From positions 12,968,681 through 13,032,680 of the forward strand of contig NC_049901.1 in NCBI RefSeq assembly GCF_001411555.2: a stretch of 64,000 bases of DNA, read 5' to 3'. Shown piece by piece: positions 35,081 to 46,044 of the stretch; within the stretch, counting starts at the first letter, position 1, and every line of letters begins with the position of its first letter. The notes below the pieces were generated by a model. The model searched no databases. It saw nothing but the letters and a program-made list of their open reading frames with translations, and was not told where the DNA came from. This stretch comes from Juglans regia (lineage: Eukaryota; Streptophyta; Magnoliopsida; Fagales; Juglandaceae). A program made the position numbers and the translations under genes.

Positions 35081-35647
35081 CCTCAAGGGGTGGCATCCGA
35101 GGGTAGTCCTGTTAGGGACCTTGCTCCACCCGCCACCTTCTTTGCTCCTTCTTGACCTGTCATACCTTCCTCTACTCTACTCCTACTCCCCTCTCTAGTC
35201 GGAATGGTGTTGAGGGGGTTTGTACTCTAGCACTTTTTGTCTTGGTTTAAGGGAGGTGCAGTCTGCAGTGTACTTCGTCCGATGGTTCAATAGTGGGCCA
35301 GAGGCGGCTTTTATTCCGGTTGTCGGCTTCCTTGCTTGTTGGTCTACCCTCATCGAGTACAGATAACGTAACCCTACCATATTGAGGTCCTAGGCCTCTC
35401 GAGATGGGCGCCTCATCCCGCCTCCTATCTTGCTGGCTCCCCTTGGCCTTCTCGGGGGCTTTAACTTTACCCGACGCCTTGGCTTTCCTGTATGCATGTT
35501 CTAGCTTTTCTTTCTAGGTTCAGTCAAGGCCCGAAGGGTGTCTTCGGCATTGATAAAGCCATCATCCTGATCCATGAATTGCTGCAGCGTGGTGGGAGTT
35601 CTTATAATCAACTCTTCATTCTCATCCTGTTGGCCATGAATTGTGTA
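35081..35647 (-). mobile_element. Gypsy gag C-terminal remnant
   Basis: This region is the same sequence family as 16230-16740, with shared phrases such as GGTGGCATCC and GGGAGGTGCAGTCTGCAGTG, and therefore the gag/protease junction of the same Tat-like element. The frame is broken. It ends at CCATGAATTGTGTA where the solo LTR begins, and the upstream part of the same gag continues after it at 38690. Confidence 0.8.
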
Positions 35648-35648
35648 T

Positions 35649-38600
35649 GATAACCCGGACTTAACTAGATTTTTTGTCTGTATATCATTGCCTAATTTTT
35701 ATTTTATTAAGGGTCATGGATTAGGCATAGAGTGATTAAGGCCTTGGGTCTCAATATTAGGCATCCCAAACCCAAGAGAAAGTCCACTTAAGCCCTTGAA
35801 GTTTCAACCAACTAGGTGGGCTTAAGCCAAAAAGGACCCTCGGTCACACCCAACACCATGTGGCTTGTGCCACTTGTCGAGCATGCACAACTTAATGTAT
35901 CTAGACGTAATTGTGGGCTAAGGGGAGAAAGAATAGGGTTTTAGGAAACCCAAGTGAGGCTTGCACGCCTACCCTAGTGACAAGCCAATGGGCTTGCCAC
36001 TTGTCATCCATGCATGAAGGTTCTAGAAGAAACATAATGAGGTTCACCTAGGGGAGGCCAAGGGCCACTCGACCAACATGCCACTCACACTTCCAAGCAC
36101 CTCCATCTCACGCCACTTGTCCTTTGTGAAGAATTCTAAGAGATTTTGCATGGGGAATGACACATGGGGAAGACCAAAGTTTGATTTCCTAAGGATTTGT
36201 ATGGGGAACACAAAGAGGCATTTCGGATTCTTAGGCCACAGGCCCACCCAAGGGCATTTTTAGATCATTATGCCATTTTTCACTCACTCATTGTTGGAAG
36301 AGATGTTTTAGAAGAAATGGAAGAGGCGCCACACGAAATCACCCTCCTAACCCTAGGGTTTCGGCCACCACACTCACCAAACCATCCCTCACTTGCCACA
36401 TGTCATGTTCAGGGATTCTAGAAGACTTTGGAGATTGGGAGAAGCCACCTAGGGAACACGCATGGGGAAAAGGAAGAGGAAGGATCCTCGTGGGGATAAG
36501 AAAATGGGGGTGGCACACACACACACCCTTCACACGCCCATGCCACTTGGCATGCATGCACCACCCACTTTCTTGGGAAGATGAATGGGCTTTGAGGCTG
36601 ATTACGTTTTCGCACTTGAGGTTCAATGAACTTGAACATTTCGGAGAGGGGCAAGAGAGACTTTGGGCTGACCTAGGGCAAGGTACACGCCACTTTCAAA
36701 GGTGGCCTTTGCACACGCCAACACATGGTCGTCCATGTGCTTTAAGCCTTTAACCAAATGCTTGAAGCCTCACCTTGAGCAAACGACCAACCCTAGCAAT
36801 TTCATAACACACGCACACACGGATTAGGGTTAAACCCTTTGTTCTATCAAGTTGTATCACTCTATTACAGCTTGCTAGTGAATATTTCAAAGGATTTTTG
36901 TAAGTAAACCCCCAACCTATTTTCGGTTAACGTATGTATATACTTGTGTGAATTTTTCATCTTGTTTGGTATTGTGTATGTTTGTTATTTAATGATTTTG
37001 TGAGTAAAAATCTTGTTATAAGTTATATAAGAACATGTCATGATTACATGTTTCAGTTTGTATGATGCCTTGCTAAGATCACATGTGTATTAGGAATTCA
37101 ATTTGCATGACTTTACACCATGATTTTATGTAATTTAGGGTTTCGGCTAGAGATTAGGGTTTCTGCTTGTGTGATGATTTGCCATGTTTTCATGATTCGA
37201 ATTATGTGATTATCTTTTCCATGATGTATAGTCTATTGTGTTTCAGATTTGATGCATGTTAAAGATGAATTTCACTTGGTTGGTTTGATGCATCTTTTCC
37301 ATGATGTATCTTTTCCATTATGTTTGGTTTGAGCATTTTGATGTTATATTTGTAATATGCTTCGGATATTGCCTATGTATCATGTTATATTCATATGTTA
37401 CCATGTCGTGAAACTGAATGTGATATGTCTGTTCATGCATACACGGCATTTCATACATCACATGTCTTAAGTAAGAAAAAGCACGTCTTAAGTACTTAAG
37501 AATGGAGTGGTAACCCCTAGGTCAACAAATAACCGTCGCCTCGAATTGATCTTTTTAAAAAGGATGCTGAAGCGAGATAGCACCAAACGCTAGTGGGTGC
37601 CATGAATAAGGCAATAACTTGACGAAGTACTGCCGTGTTATAATGAATATGAATAAAACATATTCACCACGGTGTACGGACCATTGATGGTGTGGTAACT
37701 AGCAGGAACAAGTGGTGTTTAAGGGAGCCGTGATGTGTCAACCATATGTTATATGAAAAGAACAAAGCCTTGAGCTCACATGAAATGATATGATATGAAT
37801 GTGTAATGATCAACATGAAAATGATGTCAAAACATGTATTTTCTAAAAATTCTAAGGACCTTTGTCTCATGTTTTGAAAAATGACAAGTTGCATAAGTTA
37901 AGTTTTTGTGTCAAGTACATATACATGCACACATTTCATGATTTACCATTGTATGCTGATGTTACTGTTGTATGTTGTATGTTTACTTGCTGAGATTTTG
38001 CGAAATCTTATTGTGGTAGTTTCCACTACCATTCCCTTCTCGGAATGGTAGAAGTTATAACAGGATACGAAAAAATCCCTCATGTGCACAAGAGGCTGGT
38101 ACCCCCGATAGTCAAGGAGGCACCGAAGGGCATTGAGTGCTCATCGAAGCCCTCTATGATAGATAGACTAGAGGTCGCCGACCAATTTATCACCTAGGTT
38201 TTGCAACTCTTTGAGGAGCTTATGAGGTTGCTTGATAAGCGCAAGGACAAATGAAAAATAAAAAATAAAACTTAAGGGAGGAGCCCTGATGTTTTGAAAA
38301 GGGACCGTGTTGCTTGTATTAGGAAAATTATTAAGGTTTAAAAATTATTTTTTGAAATGGTCCTTTATTTTGAAAATTAGTACTTATATTTTCAGAGACA
38401 ATGAAAATATTATCTGGTACTTTTTGAAAAGCAAGCTATGTTAAGACAATGTTTGGGTCATGTTTAGTCTTACGGTATCATGTGCTAACGCAACTGCTTT
38501 AGGCATTGCTTAGTTTTACACAAACTATACTTTTTTTGCTACGATATTTATTGCATACTGCTAGTATACATGGGTGCATTGCATTGTATCTGTCATGTAC

Positions 38601-38685
38601 AAAGGGTATGTAGCCTTGTTTTGCATATCCCGACATTTCAGTCACCATCAAATCCCAAGAGGGGGCTAGGGGTGACACACTATGT
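35649..38685. mobile_element. Probable solo LTR, about 3 kb, inside gypsy gag
   Basis: It starts TGATAACCCGGACTTAAC and ends about GGGGCTAGGGGTGACA. It separates two parts of one gypsy gag. It has no coding domain. Its text near 37980-38060 (ACTTGCTGAGATTTTGCG and a paired TTCCACTACCATTCCC/GGAATGGTAG) is of the kind found in plant Ty3/gypsy LTRs. I could not establish a clean TSD, and part of the gag between the two pieces seems to be missing, so boundaries are uncertain. Open frames at 36044-36753 show no domain. Confidence 0.5.
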
Positions 38686-39260
38686 GAGGAACAAATGGGC
38701 CAGTTCTCTGAAGCTGTCCATTGATCTGAGCGCCAACAACACGAACCACACCCTCGCGAGCCCCCTCAAAGTCACCAGGAAGGCTCTACAAGCCATCTCC
38801 CACAGGAACCTATGCAGAATCATGTGAGCCCTTGAAGATTTTTGGGTGCTCAAGGGGGTTCGTGGTCTCATCGACATTTCCATTTGAGGGACCCTGAACT
38901 TTTGTGGTAACGGCGCAGCCTTTACCTCGACATTGTAGGGTAAGTCTATGCTGGTGAGTAACTGATCTACCAGACGAGGAGGTGCCCAACCTCCTCGCCA
39001 TCTCCTCATACTTGTCTATAAGGCCTTGAAGCTTGTGGTGCATCTTTCTATTTCTTCTTTGCTGGTGTCAACCCCGCCAGCAGTCCTGAATTCTCCTTGT
39101 CCGTTCCTACTTGGCCCTACTTCATCTTGTAGTTCGATGTTGACTTGTCTTAGAACTTCATTCTCTTAGTAAGGATTCTCAACTTTCTTCGTCATCTTTC
39201 TCAGATGTTCTCCAACTTTACAAAGCGTCCTTCCATGTTTTTCGACATCGCTTCTTGTTC
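38686..39260 (-). pseudogene. Gypsy gag N-terminal and middle region
   Basis: On the minus strand it begins about 39250 with MSKNMEGRFVKLEN, continues with KFRVPQMEM, then ACRAFLVTLRGLARVWF and DSFRELAHLFLT, the usual blocks of plant Tat-type gag (retrotransposon gag domain). Frames shift at least twice. It is the upstream part of the gag whose end is at 35081-35647. Confidence 0.8.
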
Positions 39261-39987
39261 GAGGGTTGCTTGTGAGCACATAATAGCCAGCATATGAAGT
39301 ACACGTTATGTCTATAGAGATCTCATAAACAGCGTCACTGTTAAGGTCATATTTCGTACACTTGGGCTAAGTTCATGCAACTTAGGCCAGGATGTTTCTA
39401 CCTGCAATCACAAGGACAAAGATGGGCTCAATGGTTCTCCGGGAAGTCTCCGATACCAAAGTTAGTATTTCATCTAAGAGAATTGTTGGTGACTCATTGA
39501 GTCTACAGTGATTCATTCATACCTAGAGCATGACTTTTATACGAGGTTTCTGGAGGGAACATTCTTGTACCTTGTGTCAGGGGCCTATGGTGCACTCGCA
39601 GTTACCCCAGTCATTGCCTTTAATGTGGCGTGGCACTTAAGGTGACACTATTAATGCGTCATGGCTTCCCAGTTCGAGTCTTGACGGTTAGCGATCAATG
39701 CTGTCACTTCTTGTCCCCATCATCAGAGAATGGAAGGTTGCTCCTGCTTCCCATTCACTTGCTGGCAATGCTGATCATTGTAGGCGAGTGTCAAGGTTGG
39801 TGCATCCCATATATCCCCTTCAACTTGTTTGTCACGTGATACATTCCCTTTTTGTTAACATAGCTCGTGGGTCGGGTCTCTTTGATGATTCTTGGGATGT
39901 GGGAGGGTAGACTCTAGTCCAAAAGGGGCCTTAGTATCTTGCCCTGGACCAAGCTAATGGGTCGAGAAGGGAATATCCCTTCCAAGT
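39261..39987 (-). other. Possible leader and 5' LTR of the gypsy remnant
   Basis: On the minus strand a sequence reading TTTGGTATCGGAGACTTCC (about 39445-39465) could be a decayed primer site upstream of gag. Sequence to 39987 would then be the 5' LTR. No second LTR is available to confirm. It ends where the gene 2 duplication unit begins. Confidence 0.35.
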
Positions 39988-41957
39988 CAACTTAATTACA
40001 ACTTTTGTTGCAAAATTAACCTTGACTTCCTTAATGCATTTGGTAAGACGAGTACTCTTTCTCTCCAAGATAGAAGGTAGCTAGATAGGAATATAATAAT
40101 GAAGAGAACGACCAGAGCTATAAAAAGATTCTATAAAAGTAAATCTATAAATTGATGCAATTTTATATAAATTTTAGATATGTTTTAAAATAAAAATAGT
40201 TTTACAATCTGATATACTACATTAAAATACGTCAATTTATAAGTTTATTTTTATTAGATCTTTTTTGTAGTTAAAACATTTATCAATAATGAATATGAAA
40301 ATTAGCTATTTTATCCTACTACCTACACTGCACATCAGATTTTATTTTTTAATTTTTTAATTTTTTTTATTCCTACTAAACAAAGTAATTCTTTTACTTA
40401 TCATCATTACATCATATAATTGCTAAAGAAAAACATAGAAAATGTAAAAAAATAAAAACAAGTATATGATATATAAACAAGGGAACTGCTATGGGTCCCG
40501 AATTCGAGACCCATTTTGTGTCCCGAATAGGCTTTTAAGTTTTCTTCTTTTTTTCTTTTTTTTTTTATATATTTTTTTAATCATCATAAATATTTTTTAA
40601 AAAATAAAAAAATCACAACATCATTAAAAAATATTTTTTTAATCATTCAGTAAAAAAAAAAAAAAAAAAAAAAATTACATTCGGGACACAAAGCATTTCC
40701 AAACAAAGAGTTGAATTTTTTAGCTCACCAAGGAGAGGGAGCTGTCGAGAGTTCCATATTGCCTGTACTTTCTTATTTGAGAATGGCGGTACTCGTGCTG
40801 TGATGTGCTGTGCTTTGGAAGAGAAGAATCCCACGTGATCCAATAGATTGACAAGTCGCACCAAGCAACTTTTATGGCCAAATGTTCAGCACTCAGCAGC
40901 CACTTCACACGGTTGTTCTTGTTTTTTCTTTCCATCTTGCTTTTCCTTCTTTTTCAAGCAACCTCTGCATGTCATTTTTGGACATAATTTAAGATTGTTA
41001 CAAGAAAGGCCGAGTACCTGGAAGCTTCTCTTTCCCCTGTAAAATTATTAATTATTGTTTCTACAACACTCTTGAGTGTTCCGCACGTAAAGACCAGTTT
41101 CTTAGCAGCCTTTCCACAGGTTTCTACGGACTACGAGTTCGATTTGGCATCAAATAGAGCTGTCGACGGTTTTCGTGTAATAAAAATAAAAGAATATTTT
41201 GAGTATCATTTTTTGCAATTAATGTATTTAACTAAAAACAAAACCTTATTCAGTTAAAATTCATATGTAAGAAATATTAATTGAAAAGCTAGGCATGGTG
41301 TGTCAAAAGGCCGCCATACGCTAACCTTTTTATATATATAATTGCTTAATTTGCTTCTGCACTCGATTTGATGCATTCAATCATGAATTTTCATTTTTAT
41401 ATAAGTTGGTATTTTGTGGATTAATATTTCTTAAAATTCTTTCGATCCAAATTAAGCTAACTTGAATATTTATATCTTTCGAGTTTTATTAAATCAGTAT
41501 TCATTTTTTAACTTTTTCTTAATTCATCGCATTATTCAGAAAGATAAAAAAAATAATGTTGAGAAATGCAACAACAAAGGTACTATAATAAAAATATAAT
41601 TTTATAAATTAATTTGATTTCATCTATTCTATTAAATTTATTTTATAATAAAAATAATTTTATAATCTAACAAAATTTATTAAATTATTTTACATGTATT
41701 TCCGTTTTACGTAATTTTTCACAATGTACTGGTCAAAATGTCACAGCTAGAAGTTGGCTGACGTATCCAGACTTCCAGAGTCCCAGACCGAGAGAAGTCA
41801 ATAACAAAAATTAAAAAAAAAAAAAAATGAAATTCAACCGCAAGTCAATAACAAAAATAAAAACCAGATCGAATACATATATCTATATATATAGAACAGC
41901 ATCCAGACATCCAAGTCCACATGCATGATTCACAGAAAAACAGACAGACAGAAAGAG
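39988..41957 (+). promoter_or_regulatory. Upstream region of monooxygenase gene 2
   Basis: This is the counterpart of 24285-25985. A TATA-like block at 41877-41894 precedes the shared AGAACAGCATCCAGACATCC. It lacks the promoter MITE of gene 1. It carries about 430 extra bases (about 40405-40835), including a small terminal-inverted-repeat element. Confidence 0.65.
40481..40700. mobile_element. Small TIR element (MITE) upstream of gene 2
   Basis: The left end is GGGAACTGCTATGGGTCCCG and the right end reverse-complements to GGAAATGCTTTGTGTCCCG, with an A/T-only core. AAACAA flanks both sides (40475-40480 and 40701-40706). It is absent from the matching place upstream of gene 1 (about 24706). 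A diverged relative may lie at about 56385-56550. Confidence 0.65.
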
Positions 41958-44155
41958 ATGGAAGAACAGGATGTGGTGATAGTGGGAGGAGGTATAGCAG
42001 GTTTGGCAACAGCGGTAGCTTTGAAGAGAGTAGGGGTTGGAGCGTTGGTGTTAGAGAAATCCGAAGGGTTAAGAGCGACAGGCACGTCCTTGGGTCTTGC
42101 CCCAAACGCTTGGCTCGCCCTTGATGCCCTTGGCGTAGCCTCCAAGCTCATTGCTAATTCTACCCCCGCCATTAAGTAATGTCGGACAACCTTCAATTTT
42201 TTTCTTTCCATTTCAAGCATTTGTCTTTTCAATTTTATTTCGTTTGGAACTTTTAGGTTGCGTTTGAATGTTGAAGTGAGATGAGTTGAGTTGAGTTGAG
42301 TTGATAAAATATTGTTAGAATATTATTTATTATTATTATTATTATTTTGGGATTTGAAAAAGTTAATTGTTTATTATATTTTGTGTTGAAATTTGAAAAA
42401 ATTGTAATGATGAATTGAGATGAGTTGAGAGAAGTTGTGATTCCAAACGAAGCCTAGTAAATTCTTCAGTGGATGTATGGAATTTTGTGGGAATCTTTCT
42501 ATCTGGCATGCTAGAATGGAAGTACTAATCAATGGTTTCATGGATGCTCTGTATGGAGAGACACATGCAATTGATGATGCACGTACAATTTGTGTACATA
42601 TATATCCACTTTTCAATTTTCCACTCTTTTTCGTTATTGTAGGATGAAGATAACAAATCTCGATACTGGAGCAATTCAAGAGGCCAATTACCCGGCATAT
42701 TCTTTCAAGTATGCTACTTGAACCCTATCTTTAATGTTCTTGCTACACATGATTTTGTTGTTTTCTTTTTCATTTAGATCCATCTTCTCACATCCCCAAC
42801 TTCAGCAGGCTTTTTCTTTATACTGAACGTACAGTCTGTGGTGATGCAGGGGTCAACATGGACTTAGAGTAGTACATCGTAAAGCATTACTGGAAGCTCT
42901 GGCAGAAGAAGTGCCAATTGACTCCATCCGTTTCTCTTCTAAGCTCAAGTCCATTGAAAACCAAACACAAGAAGGCTCATCATTTGCCATCATTCATATG
43001 GATGATGGAACTAGCATCAAAGCAAAGGTACATAGGAATGAAATGTAATAGGCTCATGTTGAAGCTAGCCCACTTCTCATTATGTACAATATTCCTATTT
43101 CGATTGTACATCTTCTTTGAAATTCTTTGATTTGATCGTTTTTCCATTCTGAATATGGCAGGCTCTTATAGGGTGTGATGGGGTACACTCGGTTGTGGCA
43201 AGTTGGTTAGGACTCACTGCGCCAGTCAACTCCGGCCGCTGGGCAGTGCGTGGATTGGCTGTATTTCCCGATGGCCATGGATTGAACCCTGAATTCCAAC
43301 AATTTGTAACAGTCGGCAAAAGGGCTGGTTTCGCTCCTCTCAATGATAAGGAGATCTACTGGTTTCTCGTCTCCAAATTTTCCTCAAATGGTTTGCCTTT
43401 TTTTTCCTACCATATATATGTATGTATGTATGTATAAGTAAAGTAGGCTACCCCACCTTTTAAGCGAAAGAAGCCTATACGTCTTGGATACCAATATATT
43501 TTGTTATTGCAGCAAGATTTATAGCTCTTTAACATTTATAAATGACAAAAATAAGTGGAAATCTTTTATCATTCCAGGAGAAGATCACCTCGCACATGAC
43601 CCCGAGATGATAAAAAGAGAAGTTACTGACAATCTTGCCAAGGATTTTCCCCCATTGTACTTGAGGGTTGTACAGCATTCAGATCTCTCTACTCTTACAT
43701 GGGCTCCACTGATGTTTAGGTTTCCATGGGACCTGATATTCGGAAACTTGAGCAAAGGGAATGTTACGGTGGCAGGTGATGCCATGCATCCTATGACACC
43801 AGACCTAGGACAAGGTGGTTGCGCTGCATTGGAAGATGCCGTTGTTTTAGGTAGACACATTGGAAACTCAATTATCCGAAACAAAAGACTTGTTGCTGGA
43901 GATCCATTGGCTGGAGCCTTGGAAAGATATACCAAGGAAAGGAGGTGGCGTGCCGCTACCTTGATCACGGGCTCGTATCTATCAGGGTGGGTACAACAAG
44001 ATGGATCTGGATGGTGGATGAAATTCTTCAGGGATGTGATTTTCTATAGGCTTCTCTTCACTAGAATATTTAATTTTATACAGTATGATTGTGGGGAGCT
44101 GCCCTGTGTTTCATCAAACAGTCCTGAAATGGAGAACCGAAGTAAGATTGAGTAG
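41958..44155 (+). CDS. FAD-dependent monooxygenase, group A (MO1-like), gene 2
   Basis: Five exons: 41958-42175, 42643-42708, 42850-43027, 43162-43390, 43578-44155. They join to 422 codons without stops and with the same intron positions and phases as gene 1. The same FAD/NAD(P)H motifs are present: GGGIAG at 10-15, GCDGVHS at 158-164 and AGDAMHPM at 296-303. An in-frame ATG 33 bp upstream (41925) would lie in the 5' UTR microsatellite region and is not conserved in gene 1, so 41958 is preferred. Differences from gene 1 lie mostly in exons 1-4 (for example LDALGVASKLIAN for LHALGVGSKLTAT) and the last 15 residues. Intron 1 carries a MITE. Substrate unknown; likely soluble. Confidence 0.93.
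42257..42454. mobile_element. MITE in intron 1 of gene 2
   Basis: 198 bp beginning GTTGCGTTTGAATG, ending CAAACGAAGCC, flanked by TAG on both sides (42254-42256, 42455-42457). It contains a GAGTT run and the family core. Intron 1 of gene 1 has the single TAG empty site in TTTTAGTAAATTC. It leaves the splice sites untouched. Confidence 0.85.
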
Positions 44156-44515
44156 ACAGAATCCCAGCTCTAGTGAGTTTGAGTCGGGAGCTGCCCTTTG
44201 CTCCTTCATATAAATATACCCTTTTGTTCCTCAATATACAGATTAGGATTAAGAGTTGCTTTGCCATTGTAGTTGGTGGGGATGTGTTATGTACACGTTG
44301 ACATGCTGCTGCGTTGCTCAAAATATTGTAAAATAAAACAGTTGGATTGATATTCAAACGATTCTCGTAAACCATTGTAAGGTATTTAATTGTTTGAAGT
44401 AATGCGGTTCAGTTTTAGAGTGTGGGCGTATTTTTATTAAAAAAAAGTAAAGGCTACTATTAAAAAAATAATTTTTAAATTTGTTAACATTTTTTAAAGG
44501 GAGTACATGAGATAA
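44156..44515 (+). other. 3' UTR and flank of gene 2 (empty site for the gene 1 insertion)
   Basis: The single uninterrupted GACAGAATCCCAGCTCTAG here shows the pre-insertion state of the gene 1 3' UTR. Similarity to the displaced flank of gene 1 ends near 44515. Confidence 0.85.
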
Positions 44516-45764
44516 TTTAAGATTGTACAAGTATTTCCCTTTATACATTTCATTTAAATGATTGTTGATAATTTTGGTCTAAGTATCCCATTAATATTAG
44601 TCATTACGTGACGAATAAGACATTTTGACATCTCTACGTTTTCTTTTTCTTTTCTTTTAGTTTTTTTTTTTTTTTTGGGTATATATTGAAACAGGGTGCT
44701 GGCCTGCTGGGTTATCTTAATAACGACGTTGATAACGAGTCAAAAATCATTTTATTCGGTATATTAACAGTAAATCAATGACAGTAAGCATTGATGCCAA
44801 AAATAAATATATTTACATTTTACATGTTAACAAGCACCCTAATTAACAGAGCTTACAAGCCTGTCGAACTTTGTATGCATATCCGGAGAGAACCTTAAAA
44901 TTTGACTAATGACACCAAAGAATGCTCCAATATTCGCCCTGTCAGAATCTTTGGCTGTCCATAAAGACACCATAAATGCTCCATTCTACCTGTCATTTTT
45001 TGAAATCTGTAAGATGGATGAACTTATATCCAATAATAAAACAATAGACTCCTGAACCTTTTAAGATCTAAAATATTAAATGATAACAATCATTTCTTAA
45101 AGTCTGCAAAACCTTAAACTTTTTGGTGAAATTCCTATAAATCTATCCTTAAAGTTTGTTGAACTTACAATCTTCTATTCTAAAGCCTCGTGTCATACAT
45201 CTATGAAATCGAAAATCTCAAATATCCTACTCTCCAAATAGATCACCCAGACCATGCCGTTCCTTTCAAACATTGATATTATAAAAGCACACCAAGTTGA
45301 TAAAAGTTCAAGCCTACTCCGCTTAACCTACTTTTCAGCTTTGAAACGAACAAAATAAAATAAACTTAATAAATAAAATAACATAATTTCAATTCAAAAA
45401 AAATAAAATCAAACAAAACCAAATAAATTCAATTTAAATAAAAATAATAATTTCAAATTAAACCTTTAAACTCTTCTAGTATTGCACATATGGTTTTACC
45501 CATTCTTAGCCATATCTTTAACCAACTTATATAGTCATTCCTATCATCTCATATTGTAAACCCAACATCGCTGTAAACTCCAGTACATCTTTAGAATCTA
45601 AACCACAAAAAAATCTAACCCTTAAATCTTAAAAAGATTATCTCTTATAGTCCACAAAGTAAGCTTGTCGGATCTAAAATCCCTAAACCTCAAAATCTCA
45701 AAACTCAATTATAAAGTCTGCAACATTTAAAACCTTAAATATCCACAAAATCAGCTCTTATTCT
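44516..45764. other. AT-rich spacer with a short coding-like tract
   Basis: On the minus strand 44991-44839 reads as 48 codons ending in a stop (KDSDRANIGAFFGVISQIL, then FSPDMHTKFDRL). It looks like the C-terminal end of a protein but I do not recognise it. The rest is AT-rich without features. Confidence 0.3.
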
Positions 45765-46044
45765 AAACAAAAAACTTGTTGCTGGAGATCAGTTGGCTGG
45801 AGCCTTGGATAGATATACTAAGGAAAGGAGGTGGCGTGCCGCTACCTTGATCACGAGCTCGTATCTATCAGGGTGGGTACAACAAGATGGATCTGGATGG
45901 TGGATGAAATTCTTCAGGGATGTGATTTTCTGTAGGCTTTTCTTCACTAGAATATTTAATTTTATTCAGTATGATTGTGGGGAGCTGCCCTGTGTTTCAT
46001 CAAATTATAATCCTGAATTAGAGAACCGAAGTAGGACTGAGTAG
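45765..46044 (+). pseudogene. FAD monooxygenase last-exon fragment, copied with LINE
   Basis: It begins inside exon 5 at the codons for NK.LVAGD and runs to the stop at 46042-46044 without frame breaks (LAGALDRYTKERRWRAA, then WVQQDGSGWWMKFF). The sequence after the stop repeats the outer TSD (one change), the retroposed tail and the LINE poly(T) of gene 1. So 45765-48582 corresponds to about 27690-30510 of the gene 1 locus. It lacks the FAD and DG/GD motifs, so cannot be functional. Confidence 0.9.

Noticed and set aside
36044..36753. Four overlapping open frames on both strands that might be a gene
   Set aside because: No domain, no consistent frame, and the stretch lies inside the probable solo LTR; the moderate GC content makes open frames likely by chance.
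41925..41957. In-frame upstream ATG that would add 11 residues to gene 2
   Set aside because: The extension encodes the GACA-type microsatellite, is not conserved in gene 1, and the family starts directly before the VVIVGGGIAG fold.
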